The position numbers and the translations under genes were made by a program. A stretch of DNA of 64,000 nt, taken from Ochrobactrum sp. BTU1 (GTDB taxonomy: Bacteria > Pseudomonadota > Alphaproteobacteria > Rhizobiales > Rhizobiaceae). The notes beneath the pieces were generated by a model that was not told the origin of the DNA, ran no database searches, and saw only the letters and a program-made list of their open reading frames with translations. The DNA lies in assembly GCA_018798825.1 (NCBI GenBank), contig CP076355.1, positions 1,599,975-1,663,974 of the forward strand, given 5' to 3'. Below, piece by piece: positions 43,455-53,052 of the stretch; within the stretch, counting starts at the first letter, position 1, and every line of letters starts with the position of its first letter.

Positions 43455-44666
43455 TTAGCTTCGCGTTTCACGAGCTCCGTACCGGATGGCTGCACACACG
43501 ATAATCGCCATACTTGCCAGAAGAACCGTCACACACTCAAATAGTCCGTCGTAGCCCGCAGTCATGATCACTGGGGTACTGAGCAGTGGCGATATGAATT
43601 GGCCTGCAAAAACCGAGGAGGTCAGTATTCCCCCGGCCAATCCCCGTCGATGCTGCGGTGCCATTGCGAGTGTCAGCGCGACGAACGTCGGCGAAACTGC
43701 AGCATAACCAGCACCGATTAATGCCGCGCCAGCCAAAATGAACAAAGCCTCGCCCGAATTCAACAACAGCAGAAAACCAGATGCCATAGCAGCATAGCCA
43801 AATGCATAGACACCGGCATAGCCTATGGTGCGCTGTATCCGCGAGTAGGCCAATGCTACTGTGCCTCCGCTCAGCATCAAAAGACTGAGCGTCATACCCG
43901 TCATGCTGGCACTGCTGTAACCTTGGGCATCGAGGAAGAACGGCAACTGCGTAGGCATAATGAAGAAGAACATGTTGGTTACCGACTGCAGGATGACCAA
44001 CCCAAAAAAAAGCAGCGCCCATTTCGGCTTCCCCTCCGATCCCGGCAAATGGGAAGCCCGGCCAACGTCTAATGACCGCCGCGGCTCCACGATCGCCGCC
44101 CATGCAAGCGGCAGCACCAGGAGTGCCAGCCCGTACACACCAAAGACCCATCGGGGCGACACTGTAGCGACCAAGCCCGCTAATAGGATGAGAACCAAAC
44201 CGCCAAAATTTCGTGCGGAGATTTGCAGTCCTGTCAGTGTACTCCTAATCTCACCCGAAAAATAATCGCCGATCAGTGCTGTCTGCGCTGTCATGATAAA
44301 TGCGACGGCAACCCCCAATACAATTCGACTAAGGAATATGGTCAGCAAGTCAGGGAGATACAATCCGGCGCTGCCCGCGATTACAAAAAGAATAATGCCG
44401 ACAAGTAGCGGAACGCGCCGTCCAATCCGATCCACGACGAGCCCTACCAAAGGCGCTAGAAGCGCAATGCTTAATGAGGGGGCCGTCACCAAAAGCCGCG
44501 TCAGCAATTCAGAATGGGGTTCATCTACGAATAAGTGCTGCAATCCGGGCAGCGCCGGGCTGATCGTTGCGTTGGCCATCACCGTTAACGTCGCCGCCAT
44601 CAACAGCGCAACAGCGCGATTGTCTCGCCAGATAGCCACTTCAGCCGCCTTTGGCATATTATCCAT
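43455..44666 (-). CDS. MFS efflux transporter, divergent from a MerR regulator
   Basis: About 400 residues with twelve membrane helices. The MFS motif between helices 2 and 3 is LVGLVVDRIGRRVPLLVG, and GLQHLFVDEPHSELLTRLLVTAPSLSIALLAP precedes it. It resembles CynX/multidrug-efflux-like permeases; the substrate is unknown. The start may be 44666 or the ATG at 44657. A MerR-type promoter with 19-base spacing lies just upstream, so the divergent MerR protein very likely controls this pump. Confidence 0.87.
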   Translation of the reverse strand: MDNMPKAAEVAIWRDNRAVALLMAATLTVMANATISPALPGLQHLFVDEPHSELLTRLLVTAPSLSIALLAPLVGLVVDRIGRRVPLLVGIILFVIAGSAGLYLPDLLTIFLSRIVLGVAVAFIMTAQTALIGDYFSGEIRSTLTGLQISARNFGGLVLILLAGLVATVSPRWVFGVYGLALLVLPLAWAAIVEPRRSLDVGRASHLPGSEGKPKWALLFFGLVILQSVTNMFFFIMPTQLPFFLDAQGYSSASMTGMTLSLLMLSGGTVALAYSRIQRTIGYAGVYAFGYAAMASGFLLLLNSGEALFILAGAALIGAGYAAVSPTFVALTLAMAPQHRRGLAGGILTSSVFAGQFISPLLSTPVIMTAGYDGLFECVTVLLASMAIIVCAAIRYGARETRS

Positions 44667-44700
44667 CTTATTTCCCTTGCCATATTCTTTGCTTCAAGAG

Positions 44701-44733
44701 ATCGTACGACTTTAAGTCAACTTGAGGTCAAGT
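44701..44733 (-). promoter_or_regulatory. MerR-type promoter with 19-bp spacer
   Basis: On the minus strand, -35 TTGACC (44726-44731) and -10 TACGAT (44701-44706) are separated by 19 bases, the over-long spacing twisted into shape by MerR activators. The spacer holds a SoxR-box-like dyad within CTTTAAGTCAACTTGAGG (44710-44727). A perfect palindrome ACTTGA-GG-TCAAGT (44720-44733) directly abuts the merR-type ATG and could mediate autorepression. Confidence 0.72.
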
Positions 44734-45174
44734 ATGAAAACGATGGATATTGGTGAAGTAGCTGAACGCGCTGGCGTACAGCCGTCTACCCTTAGATACT
44801 ATGAGGAAATTGGATTAATCCGATCGGTGGGAAGGCATGGATTGCGGCGGCAGTTCGATAAAGATGTTTTGTTGAAGCTATCCCTGATCGCGCTTGGCAG
44901 AGCGGCAGGTTTCTCACTCACCGAGATTGCTACAATTCTTGGACAAGAAGGCCGTTTAGAACTTCCGAGGGAAGAGTTGCGTGCGAAGGCCGATGACTTA
45001 GACAGACAGATGGCTGGGCTGCGCGTTTTGCGTGATACACTTCGGCATGTTGCTGACTGCAGCGCAACGAGCCATCTCGAATGTCCAACCTTTCGTAAGC
45101 TCCTGGATTCAGCCTCTAAAATTGCGGTACCACGAAAAGCACCTTCTAATGGACGAACCCATCTTAGATCGTAG
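44734..45174 (+). CDS. MerR-family transcriptional regulator
   Basis: 146 residues. The N-terminal winged helix is typical: MDIGEVAERAGVQPSTLRYYEEIGLIRSVGRHGLRRQF. A dimerisation helix follows (ELRAKADDLDRQMAGLRVLRDTLRHV) and then Cys residues in ADCSATSHLECPTF, which could sense a metal or oxidant. The style is near SoxR or the helix-turn-helix group of drug and redox sensors. The ATG directly follows a palindrome. It is divergent from the MFS pump, which is its probable target. Confidence 0.9.
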   Translation: MKTMDIGEVAERAGVQPSTLRYYEEIGLIRSVGRHGLRRQFDKDVLLKLSLIALGRAAGFSLTEIATILGQEGRLELPREELRAKADDLDRQMAGLRVLRDTLRHVADCSATSHLECPTFRKLLDSASKIAVPRKAPSNGRTHLRS

Positions 45175-45558
45175 GACCACCATGTGAATTTGGTTTGGCG
45201 GGATGACAGAAAGGATTGAGCGGTTGAGACTGAAGAATGCGTGTCAAAAGAGTTTTCTGTAAGGTAGAACAAGCCATATCAAACCTTGCCTTTTATCAAA
45301 GCAAGGGTCGCGGCTTTCGGTAAATTCTAATGTGGGTACAGCTGCAGAATTGAAAGCTCAATGCCCACCGGAAGCTGACATTCAAGCCCGATACTGATAA
45401 TGGCTGCCTTGTGCCAAAAGCAGGCGTGTGCACGAAGGGCCGTTCCCGCACCATGGATGGCCACTTAAAACTGGCGAGAGTCATTTCCTTCAATTATAAG
45501 ACAGTCGCTTCCGCATATGGCGAAAGCGTCGTGGCAAGATCAATCCTACAGGTCTCGA
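45175..45558. other. Intergenic region without recognisable gene
   Basis: 384 bases between the MerR regulator and the methyltransferase. All frames are broken by stops; short ORFs have no family resemblance. No repeat or terminator stands out. Confidence 0.45.
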
Positions 45559-46317
45559 ATGAACAATCGTTACGGAACACTGGCTTCTTGGGTCTATAAT
45601 CTGGATAAGCCGGTCGGACGTTCATTTGGCGATGTGGAGTATTATCAGCAACGCCTTGGGGAACTCGAAGGTCCGATCCTGGAACCTGCGGTCGGTAACG
45701 GTCGAGTTTATGTGCCGTTGCTCGAGTCCGGATTCTCAATAGAGGGATTTGACGCGTCTAACGAGATGCTCGGTTACTGCCAGGAGGAATGCAGGAAGAG
45801 GAACCTCTCTGCGAGGGTGACACGACAGACATTCGAAGGGTTCTCCTACAGCCAACGCTTTGCAGCCGTCATCATCCCCGCGGGATCGTTTCAGCTGGTC
45901 ACGGATACCACCTCGGCGATCACTGTACTGAGGCGGTTTTATGATTATCTCATCCCCGGCGCGAAATTGTTCCTGGACCTCGATGCAATAGGCAGTTTCT
46001 TTGGGCCAACAGGGTCAGTTCGAAGCTGGAAAACGGAAAACGGCGATCTGCTCACTCTCTCGGATCATCGGGTGGAAACAGATTATATCGCGCAGACCAC
46101 CCTAGCCCATCTCCGCTATGAGCTTTGGCAGGATGGAAATCTTGTGAAATCCGAACTCGTTTTTTTTAAGTTGCGGTGGTGGGGCGTCGAAGAGTTGTCG
46201 ATGGCTCTTCAGCGCACCGGCTTTGTCGATGTGGTTGTATCAGGCAACTACCTGCACGGAAAAGCCCCACGCAAGGACGATGAAATCATCAGTTTCGAAG
46301 CGCGACGACCCGAGTAA
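45559..46317 (+). CDS. Class I SAM-dependent methyltransferase
   Basis: 252 residues with a Rossmann-type methyltransferase core: ILEPAVGNGRVYVPLLESGFSIEGFDASNEMLGYC is motif I and the acidic loop, and FAAVIIPAGSFQLV follows as motif IV. The C-terminal part is beta-rich. The methyl acceptor is unknown. The start at 45559 is the best, though its ribosome site (AGG) is weak. It stands alone. Confidence 0.85.
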   Translation: MNNRYGTLASWVYNLDKPVGRSFGDVEYYQQRLGELEGPILEPAVGNGRVYVPLLESGFSIEGFDASNEMLGYCQEECRKRNLSARVTRQTFEGFSYSQRFAAVIIPAGSFQLVTDTTSAITVLRRFYDYLIPGAKLFLDLDAIGSFFGPTGSVRSWKTENGDLLTLSDHRVETDYIAQTTLAHLRYELWQDGNLVKSELVFFKLRWWGVEELSMALQRTGFVDVVVSGNYLHGKAPRKDDEIISFEARRPE

Positions 46318-46729
46318 GCCGAGATGCGCTTTCTAATGGCCGCGGAATCGAGTGGCCTGAATAGGCGATCAAGTCTGCCGCAACCACTCACGGTGAAAGG
46401 TCCACACCTGATCCCCCGCACCCGCTTCCTTCGTGGACGCTGAAAGCGTCATAAATCGAGCGACCGGTTTGTGGCAGGTGTGAAATGCCAAGCGAATTTG
46501 CGGGATTGGGCGCCTTCCTGGCGACTGCTAACAACGTCAAGAATAGCGCGCGAACCCGGACCTCGCACATGAGCGCGGCCACAAGCAGTAAGGGTGTAAA
46601 GCTATGCGCCGAATTATCGCAGTGATCGAATTCCAGCGAGTTAACAGACAATCTGCGAGCGGCATAGTCCTTAGCGATGCGCAGATTGGACGAACGATCG
46701 ATCCGCCCAATCGGTGATATATAGCTCGT
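46318..46729. other. Intergenic region without recognisable gene
   Basis: 412 bases between convergent genes. Short overlapping ORFs on the minus strand (for example 46388-46651) show no signal or domain. I see nothing else in it. Confidence 0.45.
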
Positions 46730-47167
46730 TTATTGTCGCGTGAGCGTAAGGACGCCGTTGTCAAGGTAATGTAGCTTGACGGTTTTGTGATCGACAGGAA
46801 CTATTGTTCCCCAAACATCGTCTCGGCAAACCACGCTAAATCCGCCCTTAATGGGCTGTTGATCCGCGTCATCCGGATCAGCCTTCCACGGTGCCAAGCT
46901 GGGGGAAGTTGAACAATTGTCGATCGAAGGATCAATCGGCCGAATTTTCGTACCCTTGGTCCAGGTAATATCGTTTGGGCCAAAATGGATGATTGCGCCC
47001 ATATATTGAGGGTCATTATCTACGAGGGCCTGGACGCCCTCTTTCGGTACTGAAACGGCCTTGACTTGCCAGCTTCCATTCAGGCTGGAGTAGTTGAAGT
47101 CAGCGGCGAGAGCGGGAACGCCCAAGCTGGCCATACCAACCGCGATGGAAATAATGTGAGATTTCAT
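46730..47167 (-). CDS. Small exported protein of unknown function
   Basis: 145 residues with a Sec signal (HIISIAVGMASLGVPALAAD) and a mature domain beginning FNYSSLNGSWQVKAVSVPKEG. Two Cys (DNCSTS, VVCRDD) may pair. The pattern recalls small lipocalin-like or META-like periplasmic proteins, but I cannot name a family. GGGAGA lies before the ATG at 47167; the longer reading is upstream DNA. Confidence 0.72.
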   Translation of the reverse strand: MKSHIISIAVGMASLGVPALAADFNYSSLNGSWQVKAVSVPKEGVQALVDNDPQYMGAIIHFGPNDITWTKGTKIRPIDPSIDNCSTSPSLAPWKADPDDADQQPIKGGFSVVCRDDVWGTIVPVDHKTVKLHYLDNGVLTLTRQ

Positions 47168-47525
47168 CACTCTGCTCTCCCTTTTGTGTCTGATACTAAA
47201 ATACATTTCGCAAAAGACATAACTCGATCTGATAACTCCGAACGTTGGGTCCAACAGATCAAAGCGACTGATTGCTCCAGCATCTCTGCTCGCGGTGGCG
47301 ACAAGTTTTTTCACTGCCCTGATATTAGCTGCATGTGCACGCATTGCAAATTGCCGTTCACGCAGTTGCGGTATGTCTGCGCCAGCCAGGCAGCTTCCGA
47401 TCCTCAACTCAGACGATCAGGCCCATCATGCGTGTCCGAAGCTGCCGTTATTTTCTATTCCCAGGGTAACACTCGAAAACCGAGTAGTCTTGTTTCCCAA
47501 TGCAAATTGCTTGCAGTAGAAACCC
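47168..47525. other. Intergenic region without recognisable gene
   Basis: 358 bases between two genes on the minus strand. The left end should hold the promoter of the exported protein. No clear gene, repeat or terminator is seen. Confidence 0.45.
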
Positions 47526-48305
47526 TCACGCAGTCGGGATGGTGCCACCATCCACCACATGCTCGGTCCCGCTAATGGCCGACGCCCGATCGGATGCCAG
47601 AAAAGCGATGAGATTTGCTACTTCTTCCGGCTCGGCGGGCCGACCCAGAGGAATGCCACCAAGCGACTTCATGATCATTTGCACACCGCCGGCATAGTCG
47701 ATGCCGGCTTCTTTCGCCAATCGCAGTGCCAGGCCATTGGATTTTGGGCTGGCGATCCATCCGGGGGAAACCCGGACCACCCGTACTCCTCTGGGTGTGA
47801 CCTCCTTAGATAGGCTTTTGCTGTAAGTGTTCAGAGCTGCCTTTGCGGAAGCGTAGGCGGTTGTTGCTTCGGGGAGCGGCAGCCGGCTCTGGATAGAAGT
47901 GACATGAACAACAACCCCGCCGCCTTGCGCGATCATGAGGGGGATCAGGGAACGATCGAGCCTGATTGCAGGGTAAAAATTGAGGGCAAACTCCTTTTGC
48001 CAATCCTCGTCACCAAGTGCTGCATAACCGCCTGCCGGCGCGGATGAACCACCCAGAACGTTGACGAGAATGTCCACCCCGCCAAGTTGCCTATGCACCG
48101 CCTCGATGACGGTCTGCGCACCTGCGTTGGTGGTGAGGTCGGCCGCAACGAAAGGCTCATCGGAAAAGTCCTCAGGTTTGTTGCGTGCAGTTGTCAACAC
48201 GCGGGCACCTAATTCTCGGAAGAGAGCGACAGTTGCGGCTCCCGTGCCGAGCGTCCCGCCGGTAATCAGCGCGCGGCGGCCTTCCAGTGTGAGAAACGAT
48301 GTCAT
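47526..48305 (-). CDS. Short-chain dehydrogenase/reductase
   Basis: 259 residues of the classical SDR family. Cofactor motif [20 protein letters not shown] (TGxxxGxG), NVLGG, catalytic Ser in HVTSIQSR and the YASAK motif (Tyr-x3-Lys) are visible, with the C-terminal [17 protein letters not shown](P)-dependent oxidation or reduction of an unknown alcohol or ketone. It overlaps the preceding SnoaL-like gene by ATGA. The divergent LysR regulator at 48770 probably controls both. Confidence 0.92.
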   Translation of the reverse strand: MTSFLTLEGRRALITGGTLGTGAATVALFRELGARVLTTARNKPEDFSDEPFVAADLTTNAGAQTVIEAVHRQLGGVDILVNVLGGSSAPAGGYAALGDEDWQKEFALNFYPAIRLDRSLIPLMIAQGGGVVVHVTSIQSRLPLPEATTAYASAKAALNTYSKSLSKEVTPRGVRVVRVSPGWIASPKSNGLALRLAKEAGIDYAGGVQMIMKSLGGIPLGRPAEPEEVANLIAFLASDRASAISGTEHVVDGGTIPTA

Positions 48306-48631
48306 ATCGTGATCTCCAGCTCGGTGATCTTTTCGTTCACCAAGACAAAGAAGTAGCGCAAGTCGACCGGGCTTCCCGGAAAATTCCCAACAAGGTGACT
48401 GATTACCAATGTCTTGCCGTTCTCAGTCGCGATGAAGAAGGGCTCGACCGTATAGCTGTATTTTTTGACCGAACCTTCCTTCCAGGCGCGGATAGCATCC
48501 AGACCGATATGGGTCTTGCCCTCGTCCTTGACGATCGCGTCTTCGGTAAAGCACGCGGTGACAGCGTCGGTACCGTCATCGCGGTCGGCGGCAAAATAAT
48601 CTTCGATGCTTTTGGGAAGTTTGACAGCCAT
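48302..48631 (-). CDS. SnoaL-like / NTF2-fold protein
   Basis: 109 residues with an NTF2-like fold: [50 protein letters not shown] is the usual N-terminal signature, and the end is beta-rich. Members bind small molecules, sometimes as isomerases or lyases. AGAGCC with GGAGAG upstream marks the start at 48631. It is the first gene of a two-gene unit with the SDR. Confidence 0.87.
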   Translation of the reverse strand: MAVKLPKSIEDYFAADRDDGTDAVTACFTEDAIVKDEGKTHIGLDAIRAWKEGSVKKYSYTVEPFFIATENGKTLVISHLVGNFPGSPVDLRYFFVLVNEKITELEITI

Positions 48632-48769
48632 TTGGGCTCTCCAGGTCAAGTGTGTAGCCTTGCTGACTACTCGCCGGTTCTTCCAAGAACCGCAATTGTC
48701 AGTTTAGACCTGGACGACTGATGTGATAATTAGGATAAAGCGGGACGACGAATTTCGAAAGTAGGGATA

Positions 48770-49687
48770 ATGGCGCGATCTATTTTCATCGAGTTCGATG
48801 CCGTTCTTGCCATCGCGAGGCGAGGATCCTTTCGCGCCGCCGCACTCGAGTTAGGCATGTCCACGACGGCTTTGAGTAACGCGATTGCCAAGCTCGAAGA
48901 ACGCCTCGGAATTCGCCTGTTCAATCGCACGACGCGAAGCGTGTCACTGACTGATGCCGGACAGACCCTTGTTGAGCGGGTGGGACCAGCGCTGACTGAC
49001 ATTCATGACGCAATGCATGCGGTGCAATCGCTTCAGGAGACACCGATGGGCACCTTGCGCATCAATGCTTTTGCTTCCGCTGCTCGAGAAATCATCGCTC
49101 CACTTATTTTGTCCTTTCTTAGGCGGCACCCGCAGGTTCATATTGATCTGGTCACTGAAGGGAGGCTGGTCGACATCGTTGCCGATGGCTTCGACATGGG
49201 ACTAAGACCGATCGACCTCGTTCCAAGCGACATGATCGCTGTTTCTCTGGGTGGCGCGCGCAGCAATGCGGTGGTTGCGTCGCCCGAATTTGTGCGTGCA
49301 CACGGCAAGCCAATCGTTCCCACCGACCTCTATCGCTTCCGCTGTATACCCGCGCGCTTGCCAAATAACGCGCTCTTCCGATGGCGCTTTGAGAAGAACG
49401 GCGAGGCCGTGCAGATTGACGTGCAAGGCTCCATAACCCTGGATGAACCAAGCCTCGTTCGAATTGCCGCTCAAAATGGAATTGGCCTTGGCTATGTCAT
49501 GGAAGCAGATGTGCGTGAGGACATAGCGCGGGGACGTCTCGTGCGTGTTCTTGAAGATTGGACACCCCCCCTTGCCCCTCTCGCGCTCTACTATCCAGGC
49601 AGGAAAAATCCACCTGCTGCGTTCAGTGCCTTTATCCAAGCCGCACGGGAATTTTCAAGTCGGTGGCAGGGGAATCCCACATTGTAA
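48770..49687 (+). CDS. LysR-family regulator of the SDR/SnoaL pair
   Basis: 305 residues of the LysR family, AaeR/DmlR-like. N-terminal [60 protein letters not shown]. Effector domain: [34 protein letters not shown]. The ATG has TAGGGAT upstream. It is divergent from the SnoaL-SDR unit with about 140 bases between. Confidence 0.92.
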   Translation: MARSIFIEFDAVLAIARRGSFRAAALELGMSTTALSNAIAKLEERLGIRLFNRTTRSVSLTDAGQTLVERVGPALTDIHDAMHAVQSLQETPMGTLRINAFASAAREIIAPLILSFLRRHPQVHIDLVTEGRLVDIVADGFDMGLRPIDLVPSDMIAVSLGGARSNAVVASPEFVRAHGKPIVPTDLYRFRCIPARLPNNALFRWRFEKNGEAVQIDVQGSITLDEPSLVRIAAQNGIGLGYVMEADVREDIARGRLVRVLEDWTPPLAPLALYYPGRKNPPAAFSAFIQAAREFSSRWQGNPTL

Positions 49688-49911
49688 TCCTTGTCGATTG
49701 CTGAATTGTCCGATTGTTCGGCGAGCTTGTCTAATCGCTGTCAGTCGGCTGCCTTCCCGCGTCTCGGAATGCAACCAATTCAAAGCAGCCTGACTTTCTT
49801 TGGAAGTTCACGGAATTTTGGTTGATCTACCATGCAGCGTGAAAACGCGGCATGGTCTCGAAGTTCAGAAGCTCGGTCACGTCTTTGGAGTGGCGCAGCG
49901 AATTACCGTAC

Positions 49912-50310
49912 TCACAGCGCCCCTGTTGCAAGTTCGAACCCCTCATCAAGCCATCCAGCGATACCGCCAGCCATGATCTTGACCGGTCGATCGAGCTCAG
50001 CCAGCCGCAAGGCACCGCGTGCTGCGCCATTGCAATGTGGGCCTGCGCAATAGGTGACAAACATCGTGCCCTCAGGCCAATCGGAGAGTTTTGATCGGAT
50101 TATCTTACCATACGGCAAGTTGATCGCTCCTGGCACATGACCTTTTGCAAACAGGGCGGGGCTTCTCACGTCGAGCAGAACAAAGTCCGCCCCTGTGGAC
50201 AGAGCATCGTGAATGTCCCAGCAATCGGTTTCAAAAGTGAACTCGGACGCAAAATGCTCACGTGCAATGTCGCTGGGAGCAGCCGGAATACGGGTAACTG
50301 CGGATGTCAT
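49912..50310 (-). CDS. Rhodanese-domain protein
   Basis: 132 residues with one rhodanese domain: ADFVLLDVRSPALFAKGHVPGAINLPYG, then the active-site loop VTYCAGPHCNGA with the sulfur-carrying Cys, then VKIMAGGIAGWLDEGF. It may transfer sulfane sulfur or act as a redox partner. I start it at 50310 because GGAGAAC lies 6 bases before that ATG; the ATG at 50313 is too close. It is divergent from the FtrA-like regulator, an arrangement common in rhizobia. Confidence 0.9.
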   Translation of the reverse strand: MTSAVTRIPAAPSDIAREHFASEFTFETDCWDIHDALSTGADFVLLDVRSPALFAKGHVPGAINLPYGKIIRSKLSDWPEGTMFVTYCAGPHCNGAARGALRLAELDRPVKIMAGGIAGWLDEGFELATGAL

Positions 50311-50394
50311 CATGTTCTCCTTCTATCGCACTCAGATCTGACATGCCGCAGCATAGCTTGCCAGATGGCATGAATGACAATATACGTAACTATC

Positions 50395-51372
50395 ATGTCA
50401 ACTACTCCACAAACGCCTGAAACTACCACGGGTCCATTGGTTGCTGCCCTCCTCTACGATGGGCTTTGTACGTTCGAGTTCGGTATTGTCGCCGAAGTCT
50501 TCGGTCTCTACCGACCCGAAATGGGGTCCGGATGGTATCGCTTCGTAAGCTGTGCCATCGAACCAGGGCCTCTGCGTGCGCATGGCGGTCTGACGATCGT
50601 TCCGGATCAAAATGGCGCTGTGTTGGAGGAAGCCGATATTATCGTTGTGCCAGGTTGGAAAGGTGCCGATATACCGGTGCCCGAGGAGCTCTGTGAAAAG
50701 CTCCGTGCTGCTCACGCTCGAGGTGCGCGGCTGCTCTCCATATGCTCTGGTGCTTTTGTACTAGCTGCCACCGGCCTCCTTGCAGGTCGTACTATTACGA
50801 CGCATTGGCGTCATGCGGTGACATTGCAACAGCGTCATCCGGAACTAACCGTGGATGCGGCCGCTCTCTATCGGGCTGAGGGACAAATATTCACTTCCGC
50901 AGGAAGTGCGGCCGGAATCGATCTGCTGATTGCCACGGTGCGTGACGACTTTGGGTCAGATGCAGCAAATTCGGTTGCGCGACGGTTGGTCGTGCCTGCA
51001 CATAGAAACGGCGGACAGTCGCAGTTCCTTGAACGTCCCGTTCCCCAAAGGACAACCGGAGAGATAGCCCCTCTTCTCGACAGAATTCGCAATGCACTTT
51101 CAGGATCTTGGACTACCTCCGCGATGGCTGCGGAATGTGGGATGAGTCTGCGTACATTCCTGCGTCGTTTCGAGGAGGCTGTGGGGAGTAGTCCCGGTTC
51201 CTGGTTAATCACCGAGCGTATTGAAGCAGCCAAATCCCTCCTGACGACACAAGAGAACAGTATCGAAGTTATCTCTCATGCCGTAGGCTTCGGGTCTGGT
51301 CATGCTCTCCGCCAGCAGTTCCGAAAAGCGACGGGCCTGACGCCGACCGAGTACCGTTCGCGTTTCCTGTAA
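50395..51372 (+). CDS. ftrA: FtrA-like regulator: GATase1-like domain plus AraC HTH
   Basis: 325 residues. The N-terminal half is a DJ-1/PfpI-type class I amidotransferase-like domain (VAALLYDGLCTFEFGIVAEVFGL, then LLSICSGAFVLAATGLLAGR with the nucleophile-elbow Cys). The C-terminal half has the AraC double HTH (TTSAMAAECGMSLRTFLRRFEEAVG, then IEVISHAVGFGSGHALRQQFRKATGLTPTEYR). This is the plan of FtrA. An upstream ATG at 50374 is also possible. It likely controls the divergent rhodanese gene. Confidence 0.9.
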   Translation: MSTTPQTPETTTGPLVAALLYDGLCTFEFGIVAEVFGLYRPEMGSGWYRFVSCAIEPGPLRAHGGLTIVPDQNGAVLEEADIIVVPGWKGADIPVPEELCEKLRAAHARGARLLSICSGAFVLAATGLLAGRTITTHWRHAVTLQQRHPELTVDAAALYRAEGQIFTSAGSAAGIDLLIATVRDDFGSDAANSVARRLVVPAHRNGGQSQFLERPVPQRTTGEIAPLLDRIRNALSGSWTTSAMAAECGMSLRTFLRRFEEAVGSSPGSWLITERIEAAKSLLTTQENSIEVISHAVGFGSGHALRQQFRKATGLTPTEYRSRFL

Positions 51373-51548
51373 GCCTTATGCCACTAAATCAGACGACGAG
51401 CTTTTAATTTTATTATATCCATCGCCCACAGGACAGAAAAATGCAGCATCCACGCGCTGTAAGATAAGCTGAAGGCAAGCTACACAGAACGACTTTATGC
51501 CCGCCTGCATTCCTCATTGCAGCTGCCAAAAATCAAGAGACTTTGTTC

Positions 51549-52007
51549 ATGTGCACAATGACCGACGTAAGATATGCTGTCCTCAATGATGCACCTGAAC
51601 TCAGTTCGCTTGTGCAGCAGACTATCCGAATTTCGAATGGTCAAGACTATCCGAAAAGGGTCATTGACCGCGTCATCGATAATTTTTCGATACAGAATGT
51701 TTGCCAACTCATCAACAGCCGAACTGTATGGGTAGCCGTCCGTGGCGGCACTTTATCAGGCACCGCCAGTCTTGATGGCAATACGGTCAGAATGGTATTC
51801 GTATTACCATCCGCGCAAGGAAAAGGCATTGGACAATGCCTAATGCAGACAGTTGAGAAGACCGCGCGCAGTCGCGGTCACAAAGTACTTCGGGTTCCGG
51901 CTTCGCTAACGGCGCGGGGCTTTTACTCCAAGCTGGGCTATTTTGACGTTCGCGAGCTATTGTATGGCGATGAGCGAACGTTCGTGATGGAAAAATCGCT
52001 TAGTTAA
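51549..52007 (+). CDS. GNAT-family N-acetyltransferase
   Basis: 152 residues of the GNAT fold. The acetyl-CoA loop appears as VRMVFVLPSAQGKGIGQCLMQTVEKTA (Q-x-x-G-x-G), followed by KVLRVPASLTARGFYSKLGYFDVRE. Substrate unknown. The start is 51549 or 51558. It converges with the partner gene of the second GG-leader peptide. Confidence 0.85.
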   Translation: MCTMTDVRYAVLNDAPELSSLVQQTIRISNGQDYPKRVIDRVIDNFSIQNVCQLINSRTVWVAVRGGTLSGTASLDGNTVRMVFVLPSAQGKGIGQCLMQTVEKTARSRGHKVLRVPASLTARGFYSKLGYFDVRELLYGDERTFVMEKSLS

Positions 52008-52116
52008 ATGGGCAGGTCACTTGTCTCACTAAGAGATACTAGGTGTGCATGCCCATCAGATGCCAAATAAGGAAATCTTCCGCGGATCATGCTCTTGTGA
52101 CAGATCCAAATTACGA

Positions 52117-53052
52117 TTAGCAATTATTCTTAAAAATGTCTCGATATCTAGGGTTATTCTGAACTTCCGATGACGATTTTAATATATTTTTGTAGTTAAA
52201 TTTTATGTACTTGATGTAATTTTCTAGAGTTCCATTCAATATAGATTGGTCTTTCGCATAAACAATCTTCATTAACATTATGTCATATAAACACATATTA
52301 GGGACATTTAGCTTGAATCTCTCACCCATACTATCAACTGATAAACTGTCAGTATCTATACTAGAACCGGGGAAATCACGTTCTTCTATAATTGATTTAG
52401 GCTTCCTGTTTATTTTTTTGTCAGGAACAGCCAATAGAATCTGAAATAACAATTTTTGTATTACATTTCTAGAAATATCTTCATTTAGATATTCAGCAAT
52501 ATTTATGTCTTCATTTATTGCTGCGTAAGCCCGAGGTTCTTTTCCTTTATTATATATTATTTTTCCAAATCCATAATTATCGTAATTACTATTGAAATCG
52601 TTTAATCCATATCTATTAAGTATAAAAGATAAATCCCCGACTACTGTCGATAGAGCACTTTTCTGCCCACGATGGAAGAAAACATATAAAAATGTGTCGC
52701 TAGAACAGTTAGCAGTACCTTTTTCGAAATGAATCTTTGGCGAAATCCATGTTTCCCTACGAACTATTTCGAAGAAGGATTCCACCCACTTTTTAGTTCT
52801 CGCCATCTCATTTCCATACACGCAAACACTCAAATCGGAGGGCAATCGGTTGAGCTTAAAATGTGTTGGTTTTTCTGGGGCTAAAACTTCCACAAAGAAG
52901 TTTATGAATTTTTTTTCTTCATTTTGATTACTATGTACCGCCATTAAAATAGTAATCACAGCAATGGACGTGACCGCCACCAACGCAGCCACATATTTTT
53001 TCTGAAGTACTATCAGTTTGGGGTAGATCACGGATGCCCTAATTTTGATCAA
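52117..53052 (-). CDS. DUF2927-like partner of the GG-leader peptide (copy 2)
   Basis: 311 residues. An N-terminal membrane anchor (YVAALVAVTSIAVITILMAV, about 20-39) is followed by a periplasmic domain with CSSDTFLYVFFHRGQK in the middle, NMCLYDIMLMKIVYAKDQS near the end, and the terminus NPRYRDIFKNNC. These blocks align in order with copy 1 at 31051-31944, though overall identity looks low. The DNA is strikingly AT-rich against its surroundings. The only early start is a TTG whose last base pair is shared with the upstream stop (TTGA), so translation depends on the peptide gene. The function is unknown. Confidence 0.8.
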   Translation of the reverse strand: MIKIRASVIYPKLIVLQKKYVAALVAVTSIAVITILMAVHSNQNEEKKFINFFVEVLAPEKPTHFKLNRLPSDLSVCVYGNEMARTKKWVESFFEIVRRETWISPKIHFEKGTANCSSDTFLYVFFHRGQKSALSTVVGDLSFILNRYGLNDFNSNYDNYGFGKIIYNKGKEPRAYAAINEDINIAEYLNEDISRNVIQKLLFQILLAVPDKKINRKPKSIIEERDFPGSSIDTDSLSVDSMGERFKLNVPNMCLYDIMLMKIVYAKDQSILNGTLENYIKYIKFNYKNILKSSSEVQNNPRYRDIFKNNC

